Positions 7,830 through 14,641 of a DNA stretch of 37,132 nucleotides are shown one piece after another; position 1 is the stretch's first letter; the number at the start of each line of letters is the position of its first letter. The position numbers and the translations under genes are program-made. Source of the DNA: Candidatus Poribacteria bacterium (GTDB lineage Bacteria > Poribacteria > WGA-4E > WGA-3G); contig JAPOZO010000014.1 of NCBI GenBank assembly GCA_026706025.1, positions 1 through 37,132 on the forward strand, in the 5' to 3' direction. Below the pieces are notes generated by a model, which had not been told where the DNA came from, did no database searches, and saw only the letters and a list, made by a program, of their open reading frames with translations.

Positions 7830-9680
7830 ATGTTGAAGAGCATCAAACGTCATCAATACTTATTCTGGGGTCTGGTGACACTTATCGCGATAACTTTCCC
7901 GATTCGCACACAAGCACAGCTCGCAGATTTCGGGCTTGGTGAAAAAATACCTGTTGAGAAACTCTCCGCGAAAGGTTACCTCTCACTTGACAAGGTGCAA
8001 CCGGGCAGTCAATTCCAAATTGCTGTCGTTGTGGAAATTGCCAAAGGATGGCACGTCAACGCCAATCCAGCGAAGGAAGGGCTTATCGCGACCGAGGTGA
8101 CCCCGCCTGAGGTGTCGCATCTCACTTTTGGGGCGGTCGTATACCCTGCAGGTGAAGTGCTAAAACTCGGGTCAATCGGGGAGGCACCCGTCTATCACGA
8201 TACTATCACTATCGGTATCCAAGCCGACTTAAACCAGACGGCTCCAGTTGGATCAAGCACGTTAGATTTTCAGCTGCAATATCAGGCATGTAACGATACG
8301 CAGTGTCTGTTACCTGAAACCCTCGCTTTTTCAATACCTATTGAGATTGTCGGTATAGAAGAGCCTGTTCAACGTATTCATGAAGCCGTTTTTGCTAATA
8401 TTGAATTCATGGCACCGCCGAGTTCTACTGGTGACGAAGGGAGTCTCGAGCGCGCCCTCTCCGGTGGGCAGGTCTGGCTTGCGTTCTTACTCGTGTTTGC
8501 AGGTGGAATCTTGACGAGCCTGACGCCATGCGTTTACCCACTCATCCCAATCACCGTTTCTGTTTTTGGTGCCAACGAGTCTGCTGGTCTATTTAAATCT
8601 TTCCTGCTCTCTGTTGTGTATGTTATCGGCATTGTTGTTATGTATTCGATTTTAGGCGTGGCGGTTGCTTCAACAGGTGCTGTTTTCGGTCAGATAATGG
8701 CGAACCCGTGGGTTGTCGGTTTTATCAGTTTAATTCTCGTTACCCTCGGACTGTCAATGTTTGGTGTTTTTGAAATTCGGTTGCCATACTCGGTACAGAA
8801 CCGTCTAAACACTGTCGGTGGTGCTGGATTTGCCGGAGCATTCGCTATGGGAACGGTCGCTGGTGTGATCGCAGCACCCTGCACAGGCCCCGCGTTAGCA
8901 GTGGTGCTAACGTATATAGCGACAACGGGGAGCCTGTTCCTCGGATTCTGGCTCATGTTCACTTATGCGCTCGGAATGGGACTGCTTTTTATCGGTATCG
9001 GTACATTTTCGGGTTTGCTCTCTGCGCTGCCACGTTCAGGCGGTTGGATGTATGTTTTGGAAAATATCTTCGGTATTGCGATTATTACGATGGCCCTCTA
9101 TTTTCTTAAAGATGTGTTTCCGGTCTTGCAGAGTTTCCTCCAGAACTCACTTCCATTTTTTGCTATCGCTGGCGGTTTAGTGCTTATCGGTTTATGGCTC
9201 GGTAAGTTGACACAACGTTTCAGTGGTATCTCTCCACAGATGAAATTCCAGAAAGCGTGCGGTCTCTTGTTAGCGGTGTTCGGTGCCTATATGTTTGTGG
9301 GTGGTATTCAACAACCTGCTGGACCCCATCTGGATTGGGTTTACGACGAAGCAGAAGGATTTGAAATCGCTAAACGGGAGAACAAGCTTGTAATGCTCGA
9401 TTTCTATGCCTCTTGGTGTGCCGCGTGTAATGAACTGGATCACCAAACATACGCGGATCCGGCTGTTGCAGCGAGACTTGATGACTATGTTAATGTTAAG
9501 CTTGATTTTACCCGCACCTCCGAAACCACGAAGGCACTCACCGAGGAGTATCAGATTCCCGGATTGCCGGTTGTCATTTTTTTGGATGCTGACCGTACCA
9601 CTCTTAAGCGGTTCACTGGGTTCGTTAATGCTGAGGATATGCTCGGCATTCTTGACGAAATTGAGAGCAGCAGGCAATAG
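7830..9680 (+). CDS. dsbD: Thiol:disulfide interchange protein DsbD
   Basis: The protein has 616 aa. After a signal peptide (cleavage near A29) comes the periplasmic alpha domain with C154 and C159 (Y-Q-A-C-N-D-T-Q-C). Next is an eight-helix membrane core with the two conserved cysteines C234 (S-L-T-P-C-V-Y-P-L-I-P) and C351 (A-A-P-C-T-G-P-A). Last is a thioredoxin-like domain with C530-A-A-C533. DsbD carries electrons from cytoplasmic thioredoxin to periplasmic reductants for disulfide isomerisation, cytochrome c maturation or peroxide defence. All six working cysteines are present. GAGGAGG precedes the ATG by about 8 bases. The distance to the PglZ gene (17 bases) argues for one transcript. 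Confidence 0.95.
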   Translation: MLKSIKRHQYLFWGLVTLIAITFPIRTQAQLADFGLGEKIPVEKLSAKGYLSLDKVQPGSQFQIAVVVEIAKGWHVNANPAKEGLIATEVTPPEVSHLTFGAVVYPAGEVLKLGSIGEAPVYHDTITIGIQADLNQTAPVGSSTLDFQLQYQACNDTQCLLPETLAFSIPIEIVGIEEPVQRIHEAVFANIEFMAPPSSTGDEGSLERALSGGQVWLAFLLVFAGGILTSLTPCVYPLIPITVSVFGANESAGLFKSFLLSVVYVIGIVVMYSILGVAVASTGAVFGQIMANPWVVGFISLILVTLGLSMFGVFEIRLPYSVQNRLNTVGGAGFAGAFAMGTVAGVIAAPCTGPALAVVLTYIATTGSLFLGFWLMFTYALGMGLLFIGIGTFSGLLSALPRSGGWMYVLENIFGIAIITMALYFLKDVFPVLQSFLQNSLPFFAIAGGLVLIGLWLGKLTQRFSGISPQMKFQKACGLLLAVFGAYMFVGGIQQPAGPHLDWVYDEAEGFEIAKRENKLVMLDFYASWCAACNELDHQTYADPAVAARLDDYVNVKLDFTRTSETTKALTEEYQIPGLPVVIFLDADRTTLKRFTGFVNAEDMLGILDEIESSRQ

Positions 9681-9755
9681 TGTGTTGTTTCGGTTGTCGG
9701 ATTGAAACGACTGTAGGATAGTTTTGTGTTTCAGCTCAAGGCAAAAGGAGTCCGT

Positions 9756-10877
9756 ATGTTATCCAATGTAAAATCCCTATTTTCTTTACGCAGTTGGCTC
9801 ATTTATGCAGAGGTGTTGGCGGTAGTCGGCTTTGTTGTGCTGGCATCGTTCTATATTCGTCGGGGCAGTGCCGAACCCGAATCGCCACCTGTGTCACAGG
9901 TGGGTGCCTTCGTTGAGAAGGCGGATACACTTTTTGCGCAAGAGGATCTCGTTTATGCTGCGCTTCTCTATTGGCGGGCGTTACAGGCATTAGAAACCGC
10001 TGAAAAGGGACAAATGGTACCCGTAAACGGGGAGTCCCAGACGAGTGCTGAGGTCGGTTTGCACGCGAATCTCCGTATCGCGGAAATCTATTCACGGAGC
10101 AATTGGGCGAAAGATGCAAGGGCGCGTTTAGAGCATGCAGCACGCATTCAACCGGATCATCCCGATGTTCGTCTTTTACGCGGCAAGCTGCTGAGCAATG
10201 AAGCCTTAGACGATACATTATTGGCGCAAGCGACGGAAGAATTCCTTGCTGTGATCGAGAATGATCCAAACAACGCTGAGGCACACTATCGTCTCGGCGT
10301 TCTCTATCACGGGAACAGGCAACTTGAGCAAGCCGTTGAACACTACAAAAAAGCGATTGAAAGTGATCCAGAGTTCCGAGATATTGTGTCTGAAAAAGCA
10401 CCTATCGGTATCCTTGCCCGCCTCCAGTTATCGAGGACGTACGCCAAAATGCTTCAAAGTTATCAATTTCTTGATCGGGAATTCACCGATGAAGATATGG
10501 CTGAAGTGACCCGCCTTGAATCGGAGTCAATTCTCTTATTGGAGCAAGCAGTAGCAAAGCGTCCTGAGATGGACGAAATTATTGCAGATCTTGTGCGTTT
10601 GTACTTTGCGCGTGCAGCTGCGCTTGAACGCGAAGATATTGAAACGCGTGGGTATGTGAACGCGCTTCGAGTCTACGAACGTATTGCAGAACTTGATCCG
10701 CAAGAGGTTCGCGCATGGGAACGGATGGCTGAAATTTATGGCAGTTTCCTTGTGGATAAGGCGAAGGCACTTGAGATGTACCGGAAGGTATACGAGATTG
10801 AGTCACACCCGACTGTTTTAGCGAATATCAAATCGCTTGAAGAAGACATTGCAGCTGAGTCTGAATCGGAAGAATAG
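9756..10877 (+). CDS. Membrane-anchored TPR protein
   Basis: From the ATG at 9756, which has AAGGAG 6 bases upstream, the protein has 373 aa; a GTG 30 bases earlier has no ribosome site. One N-terminal signal anchor (about residues 11-34, W-L-I-Y-A-E-V-L-A-V-V-G-F-V-V-L) is followed by a periplasmic helical region with TPR units. The clearest are A-R-A-R-L-E-H-A-A-R-I-Q-P-D-H-P-D-V-R and N-A-E-A-H-Y-R-L-G-V-L-Y-H-G-N-R-Q-L-E; another lies near the C-terminus around L-D-P-Q-E-V-R-A-W-E-R. Such proteins scaffold envelope complexes. It lies 75 bases after dsbD on the same strand and may be co-transcribed; its partner is unknown. Confidence 0.8.
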   Translation: MLSNVKSLFSLRSWLIYAEVLAVVGFVVLASFYIRRGSAEPESPPVSQVGAFVEKADTLFAQEDLVYAALLYWRALQALETAEKGQMVPVNGESQTSAEVGLHANLRIAEIYSRSNWAKDARARLEHAARIQPDHPDVRLLRGKLLSNEALDDTLLAQATEEFLAVIENDPNNAEAHYRLGVLYHGNRQLEQAVEHYKKAIESDPEFRDIVSEKAPIGILARLQLSRTYAKMLQSYQFLDREFTDEDMAEVTRLESESILLLEQAVAKRPEMDEIIADLVRLYFARAAALEREDIETRGYVNALRVYERIAELDPQEVRAWERMAEIYGSFLVDKAKALEMYRKVYEIESHPTVLANIKSLEEDIAAESESEE

Positions 10878-10931
10878 CGAAGATCGGAAAAGAATCCTAT
10901 ATTTTTAGTGTTGATATCTACGAAGGTAACT

Positions 10932-11453
10932 TCAAGAACCCCGCAGAAAATTCAAGTGTCGCGGCCGATGGTGTCGTTTTAATAGCTTGTCGATTTTCTT
11001 GTTAATCTTGTTCGGGAGCGGAAATGTTAAACTCTGGACTTTCTTGTGATTCTTTCCATAAGATGCTTTAACAATTTCAAGCGCAATAGGCAAATATTCC
11101 AACCGACGGCGTAACTTTCGCCCTACCTTCTTCGGTAAACGCGGAACAGTTGCTGCCACTCCATCACTTATCTTTTTAGTTTGCTTTGAGGCATGTTTGG
11201 TTAGATTCTTAATCATACCTCTGATTTCTTGGCGGTGTTTATACAAGAGTTTAGCAATTTCAAGTGCCAAAGGTAGAAGTGCTAAGAACCCAGGCATCAA
11301 TTTTTGAAGGCTCTTGGGCAAATGAGGTATGATGACTTTCGATGCGTTCAGGAGTGGGACAGTATTAATCACTGGTGTTCCTCCATGATTTTTAGCCAAA
11401 TGTGTTAAGAGTACGGAATAGAAATAAGTCTGATGTTGCAAACTTGGTAACAT
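10932..11453 (-). CDS. Very basic protein with internal repeats, unknown function
   Basis: The ORF has 173 aa and is strongly Lys/Arg rich. Two stretches repeat: L-P-K-S-L-Q-K-L then L-P-L-A-L-E-I-A-K-L-L-Y (about 45-69), and L-P-K-K-V-G-R-K-L then L-P-I-A-L-E-I-V-K-A-S-Y (about 106-133). A weaker third copy, L-P-N-K-I-N-K-K-I-D-K-L, is at the C-terminus. This argues for a real coding sequence. The start is uncertain: no good ribosome site is seen at 11453. It begins 33 bases downstream of tRNA-Thr, so it may be transcribed from the tRNA promoter. The charge suggests binding to nucleic acid or membrane surfaces, but no family is recognised. Confidence 0.45.
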   Translation of the reverse strand: MLPSLQHQTYFYSVLLTHLAKNHGGTPVINTVPLLNASKVIIPHLPKSLQKLMPGFLALLPLALEIAKLLYKHRQEIRGMIKNLTKHASKQTKKISDGVAATVPRLPKKVGRKLRRRLEYLPIALEIVKASYGKNHKKVQSLTFPLPNKINKKIDKLLKRHHRPRHLNFLRGS

Positions 11454-11485
11454 GAAAAAGTAGCGGAAACTGGCACATGATGAAG

Positions 11486-11557
11486 AGCCGATGAGAGGAT
11501 TTGAACCTCCGACCTACTGATTACGAATCAGTTGCTCTTCCACTGAGCTACACCGGC
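11486..11557 (-). tRNA. tRNA-Thr(CGT)
   Basis: The minus strand folds as a full cloverleaf. The acceptor is GCCGGTG against CATCGGC with one G-U pair, the D arm is AGCTC...GAGC, the anticodon stem is ACTGA/TCAGT with loop TTCGTAA (anticodon CGT, reading ACG), and the T arm contains GTTCAAATC. CCA is not encoded. It is the second gene of a tRNA-Phe-tRNA-Thr pair. Confidence 0.93.
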
Positions 11558-11587
11558 TTAACAAACTGTGACAATTGGGGAAAGAAA

Positions 11588-11660
11588 TGCCGAGAGGCAG
11601 AATCGAACTGCCGACACATAGATTTTCAGTCTACTGCTCTACCGACTGAGCTATCTCGGC
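11588..11660 (-). tRNA. tRNA-Phe(GAA)
   Basis: The minus strand gives a cloverleaf with acceptor GCCGAGA/TCTCGGC, anticodon stem GTAGA/TCTAT, loop CTGAAAA (anticodon GAA, Phe), T loop TTCGATT and discriminator A. CCA is not encoded. It lies 30 bases upstream of tRNA-Thr in the same transcript. Confidence 0.95.
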
Positions 11661-11673
11661 ACAAGGCTATATT

Positions 11674-11702
11674 ATAATACCATTAAAGTGGAGGGTTGTC
11701 AA
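11674..11702 (-). promoter_or_regulatory. Strong promoter of the tRNA pair
   Basis: TTGACA (11697-11702), a 17-base spacer and TATTAT (11674-11679) preceded by TGG; an overlapping TATAAT lies at 11671-11676. A start would fall a few bases before the tRNA-Phe 5' end, as expected for stable RNA genes. Confidence 0.75.
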
Positions 11703-12031
11703 GTTTTTTTGAGAAAAAATCGCTACCTTTGCAAACACCAAACCTACTGCTTTATCCACTTTGAAATTAAAGGTAAATCCGGTTCGTAGTAGGGCAATTT
11801 TGCGGCGTACGCGAAGCAATCCGCAGAAATATGCAGAAATCCGCAGAAACGCCCAAGCAAAGACCCCTATCAATACGCAAAAACACCCCAAATGCGAAAT
11901 GCATTGTTGCCCGTTGTTGACTTGTGGACGTGCCGTAAATTGCACGACTACGAAAGCCTTATACCGGTCGGTATGCCTGAAACCGGTTCGCTACAGCAGA
12001 AATCGATGTCCTGAATCTATGAAGTTTGCCG
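11703..12031. other. Gene-free stretch with small repeats
   Basis: About 330 bases between the tRNA promoter and the first dnaN stop hold no convincing gene. They contain a 19-base copy of a dispersed repeat beginning GGTTCGTAGTAG (11781-11799), three tandem 10-base units of TCCGCAGAAA type (11820-11849, the middle one TATGCAGAAA), and a small palindrome ATACCGGTCGGTAT (11961-11974). Open frames on either strand are compositionally driven by these repeats. Confidence 0.5.
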
Positions 12032-13135
12032 TTAGGATGCCAAGCGCATCGGCACGACAAGACAAAGATGGCCTTCCTCACCGATCGGTTTAAAGAATAT
12101 AGGCTTCACTTCAGTTGTGAATTCAATTACGACGGATTCTGTTTCGATGTGTGTCAACGCCTCTATCAATAGGCGCGCATCAATCCCAAACCGTATTTGT
12201 CCAGTGGCGGATTCCACAGGAAGCGTCTCGTGTGCCTCTCCTAATTCCGGGGTATTCACTGAAACTTGGACCTGTTCGGTGTCAATTTCTATACAGATCG
12301 CGTAGCTTTTTGGATTTGATAGCAGTGCGACGCGTCTACCCGCTTGTAGGAGTTGTTCTTTGGAAGCGATCGCAGTACCTTCCGGGGCTTCGGGGATGAC
12401 TTCTCGGTATTTTGGGTAATCTCCCTCGACCAGCCGTGTGGTTAAGGTGGCTTTGTCATCAGCGAGCAGCACCTGATTTTCCAAGACTGAGATCTGTACT
12501 TTATCAGATTCAGCGAAAGTGCGTTCAATCTCTTTGACGGCTTTCAGTGGAACGATGAATCCCTCTACATTCTCTGGCGTCTCGAACGGTTCGCACTGCG
12601 CGAGCGCAAGCCGGGTCATATCAGTAGCAACGACTTCAGTCTTATCTTCAAGGAAACTAAAATAGAGTCCGTTTAGATAGTATCGGACATCTTCTGTCGC
12701 TGCGGCAAATTCGGTTCTGCGGATGACGGCGCGCAAGGTTTCACCGTCGATCGTCAGTGAATGTCCATCAACAGAGGGCAATTGCGGGAATTCTTCGTCC
12801 GAGAGTCCAATAATCTTATAGACACCGTCGCCACAAGTGATTTCAACACGATCGTTTGCCGTGGTTACAAGGTGTATCGTCTTATCTTCGGGGAGTTCTT
12901 TGACGATGTCAGCCAGTTTTTTAGCGGAGACAGTAATTGCACCGTCTTCTTGAATAGCACCTTCGACCTTAATCTTAATCCCGACTTCAAGATCCGTTGC
13001 GACACATTCAATGTTTCCATCTGTGGCTTGGATCAGGACGTTTGAAAGAATCGGTAAGACATTGCGTCCACTCGCTACACCTTGTAGCACTTGCAGGGCA
13101 TGCAAGAGGTCATATTTTTCAAAAGTTAGTTCCAT
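12032..13135 (-). CDS. dnaN: DNA polymerase III sliding clamp beta, downstream copy
   Basis: A full-length clamp of 367 aa from the ATG at 13135; an in-frame TTG six bases upstream is less likely. It has three clamp domains, beginning M-E-L-T-F-E-K-Y-D-L-L and ending V-V-P-M-R-L-A-S. DnaN forms a ring that tethers DNA polymerase III and binds many clients through a C-terminal cleft. This is one of two tandem copies: codons about 27-144 are identical at the DNA level to the neighbouring gene, while the rest diverges. Its upstream region is also duplicated, but its ribosome site is weak (AGGGA) and the -35 box is poor compared with the other copy. At the E. coli M362 cleft position it has Val. 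Confidence 0.95.
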   Translation of the reverse strand: MELTFEKYDLLHALQVLQGVASGRNVLPILSNVLIQATDGNIECVATDLEVGIKIKVEGAIQEDGAITVSAKKLADIVKELPEDKTIHLVTTANDRVEITCGDGVYKIIGLSDEEFPQLPSVDGHSLTIDGETLRAVIRRTEFAAATEDVRYYLNGLYFSFLEDKTEVVATDMTRLALAQCEPFETPENVEGFIVPLKAVKEIERTFAESDKVQISVLENQVLLADDKATLTTRLVEGDYPKYREVIPEAPEGTAIASKEQLLQAGRRVALLSNPKSYAICIEIDTEQVQVSVNTPELGEAHETLPVESATGQIRFGIDARLLIEALTHIETESVVIEFTTEVKPIFFKPIGEEGHLCLVVPMRLAS

Positions 13136-13315
13136 TTCCAATTTTCCCTATTAAGCATTTCAGTAATTCTACCAGAAGGTCTCGTTAAAATTGAGCACAT
13201 TTTCAACTTTGCAGAGGCGTTCAGTTTTCAGTAATCAGCAGTCAGCAAAACAGCAATGAGTTATCAGCGGGTAGTGGGTATCATTTCTACCGAAGAAAAG
13301 ACTACGACGGTTCTT
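13136..13315 (-). promoter_or_regulatory. Duplicated, decayed promoter region between the two dnaN genes
   Basis: The first 70 bases upstream of the downstream dnaN align with the promoter region of the upstream copy: TAGAAT (13166-13171) after TGG corresponds to TAAAAT, but the TTGACT -35 has become CAATTT. The rest, around 13216-13260, contains CAGTTTTCAGTAATCAGCAG-like low-complexity repeats. This copy may depend partly on read-through from the upstream gene. Confidence 0.5.
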
Positions 13316-14419
13316 CTAAGATCCCAAACGCATCGGGTGTATAAGACAAACATGCCCTTCCTCGCCGACCGGCTTAAAGGCTACAGTCGTCACCGCAGTT
13401 GTAAATTCAATTGCGACGGATTCTGTTTCGATGTGTGACAGTGTCTCTATCAGCAAACGCGCATCAAGTCCAATCCGTTCACGTCCATTGCAGGATTCAA
13501 CAGAAATCGTTTCGTGTGCCTCTCCTAATTCTGGGGTGTTCGTTGAGAGATGAATCTGCTCGGTACTGATTTCTAAACAGATCGCGTAGCTTTTTGGGTT
13601 TGATAGCAACGCCACGCGCCGACTCGCCTGGAGGAACTGTTCTTTCGAGACGACCGCTCTACCCGTTGCAGACTCAGGAATGAGTGCCTGATATTTTGGA
13701 TAATCTCCCTCAACCAGCCGTGTGGTTAAGGTGGCTTTGTCATCAGCGAGCAGGATCTGATTTTCAAGGATTGAGATATCTACTTTATCAGATTCAACGA
13801 AAGTGCGTTCAATCTCTTTGACGGCTTTCAGTGGAACGATGAATCCTTCCACATTTTCTGGTGGTTTAAACTGTTCACAATGGGCAAGTGCAAGCCATAC
13901 TGCGTCAGTGGCAACGACTTCGGTCTTATCTTCAAGAAAGTTAAAATAGAGTCCGTTTAGGTAGTATCGGACATCCTCTGTCGCTGCAGCAAATTCGGTT
14001 CTGCGGATGACGGCGCGCAAGGTTTCACCGTCGATCGTCAGTGAATGTCCATCAACAGAGGGCAATTGCGGGAATTCTTCGTCCGAGAGTCCAATAATCT
14101 TATAGACACCGTCGCCACAAGTGATTTCAACACGATCGTTTGCCGTGGTTACAAGGTGTATCGTCTTATCTTCGGGGAGTTCTTTGACGATGTCAGCCAG
14201 TTTTTTAGCGGAGACAGTAATTGCACCGTCTTCTTGAATAGCACCTTCGACCTTAATCTTAATCCCGACTTCAAGATCCGTTGCGACACATTCAATGTTT
14301 CCATCTGTGGCTTGGATCAGGACGTTTGAAAGAATCGGTAAAGTATTGCGTCCACTCGCGACACTTTGTAGTATTTGCAACGCATGCAAGAGGTCATATT
14401 TTTCAAAAGTTAGTTCCAT
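13316..14419 (-). CDS. dnaN: DNA polymerase III sliding clamp beta, upstream copy
   Basis: Also a complete clamp of 367 aa, beginning M-E-L-T-F-E-K-Y-D-L-L and ending I-H-P-M-R-L-G-S. AAGGAG lies 8 bases before the ATG and a promoter 35 bases further up, so this is the better expressed copy by sequence. The C-terminal domain differs from its tandem partner. At the position of E. coli M362, part of the hydrophobic cleft that holds clamp-binding peptides, it has His instead of a hydrophobic residue. No dnaA, recF or gyrB is nearby, so this is not the usual origin locus. One copy may have a special role; which one is the housekeeping clamp cannot be settled here. Confidence 0.95.
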   Translation of the reverse strand: MELTFEKYDLLHALQILQSVASGRNTLPILSNVLIQATDGNIECVATDLEVGIKIKVEGAIQEDGAITVSAKKLADIVKELPEDKTIHLVTTANDRVEITCGDGVYKIIGLSDEEFPQLPSVDGHSLTIDGETLRAVIRRTEFAAATEDVRYYLNGLYFNFLEDKTEVVATDAVWLALAHCEQFKPPENVEGFIVPLKAVKEIERTFVESDKVDISILENQILLADDKATLTTRLVEGDYPKYQALIPESATGRAVVSKEQFLQASRRVALLSNPKSYAICLEISTEQIHLSTNTPELGEAHETISVESCNGRERIGLDARLLIETLSHIETESVAIEFTTAVTTVAFKPVGEEGHVCLIHPMRLGS

Positions 14420-14452
14420 TCCCAGTTCTCCTTACTAAGAAGCGTTTCAGTA

Positions 14453-14482
14453 ATTTTACCAGAAAGGTCGCATTAAAGTCAA
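14453..14482 (-). promoter_or_regulatory. Promoter of the upstream dnaN gene
   Basis: TTGACT (14477-14482), an 18-base spacer, and TAAAAT (14453-14458) preceded by TGG. The leader is about 30 bases. Confidence 0.6.
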
Positions 14483-14569
14483 GTGCTTTTTCAACGTTAA
14501 GTAGGCTGAATGGTGACGATAAAGTAGACTTCTGCCTGCGCTCTATGAACTGTTTCTGGAATAGGTCGT

Positions 14570-14622
14570 GGTAGACCGCGTTGAATTATCCGGCGTATGT
14601 GCCTCGTTTCAATCGGTCTACC
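14570..14622. repeat. Long-armed inverted repeat after the M16 protease gene
   Basis: GGTAGACCG (14570-14578) and CGGTCTACC (14614-14622) are perfect complements; inside them TTGAA and TTCAA extend the stem after a small internal loop. It lies 19 bases past the protease stop. With no T-run it could be a 3' stabilising stem or a small inserted palindromic element. Confidence 0.55.
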
Positions 14623-14641
14623 TTGTGAAGTGAACCCGATG

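Noticed and set aside
9726-9755. GTG-started extension of the TPR protein
   Set aside because: The ATG at 9756 has an ideal AAGGAG; the extension has no ribosome site and adds residues before the signal anchor.
11667-11945. 92-aa open frame on the minus strand across the tRNA promoter region
   Set aside because: It covers the tRNA promoter and is built from the TCCGCAGAAA tandem repeats; no ribosome site and no family resemblance.
12761-14329. Two identical 94-aa frames on the + strand opposite the dnaN genes (12761-13045 and 14045-14329)
   Set aside because: They are identical only because the underlying dnaN DNA block is identical; they are antisense shadows.
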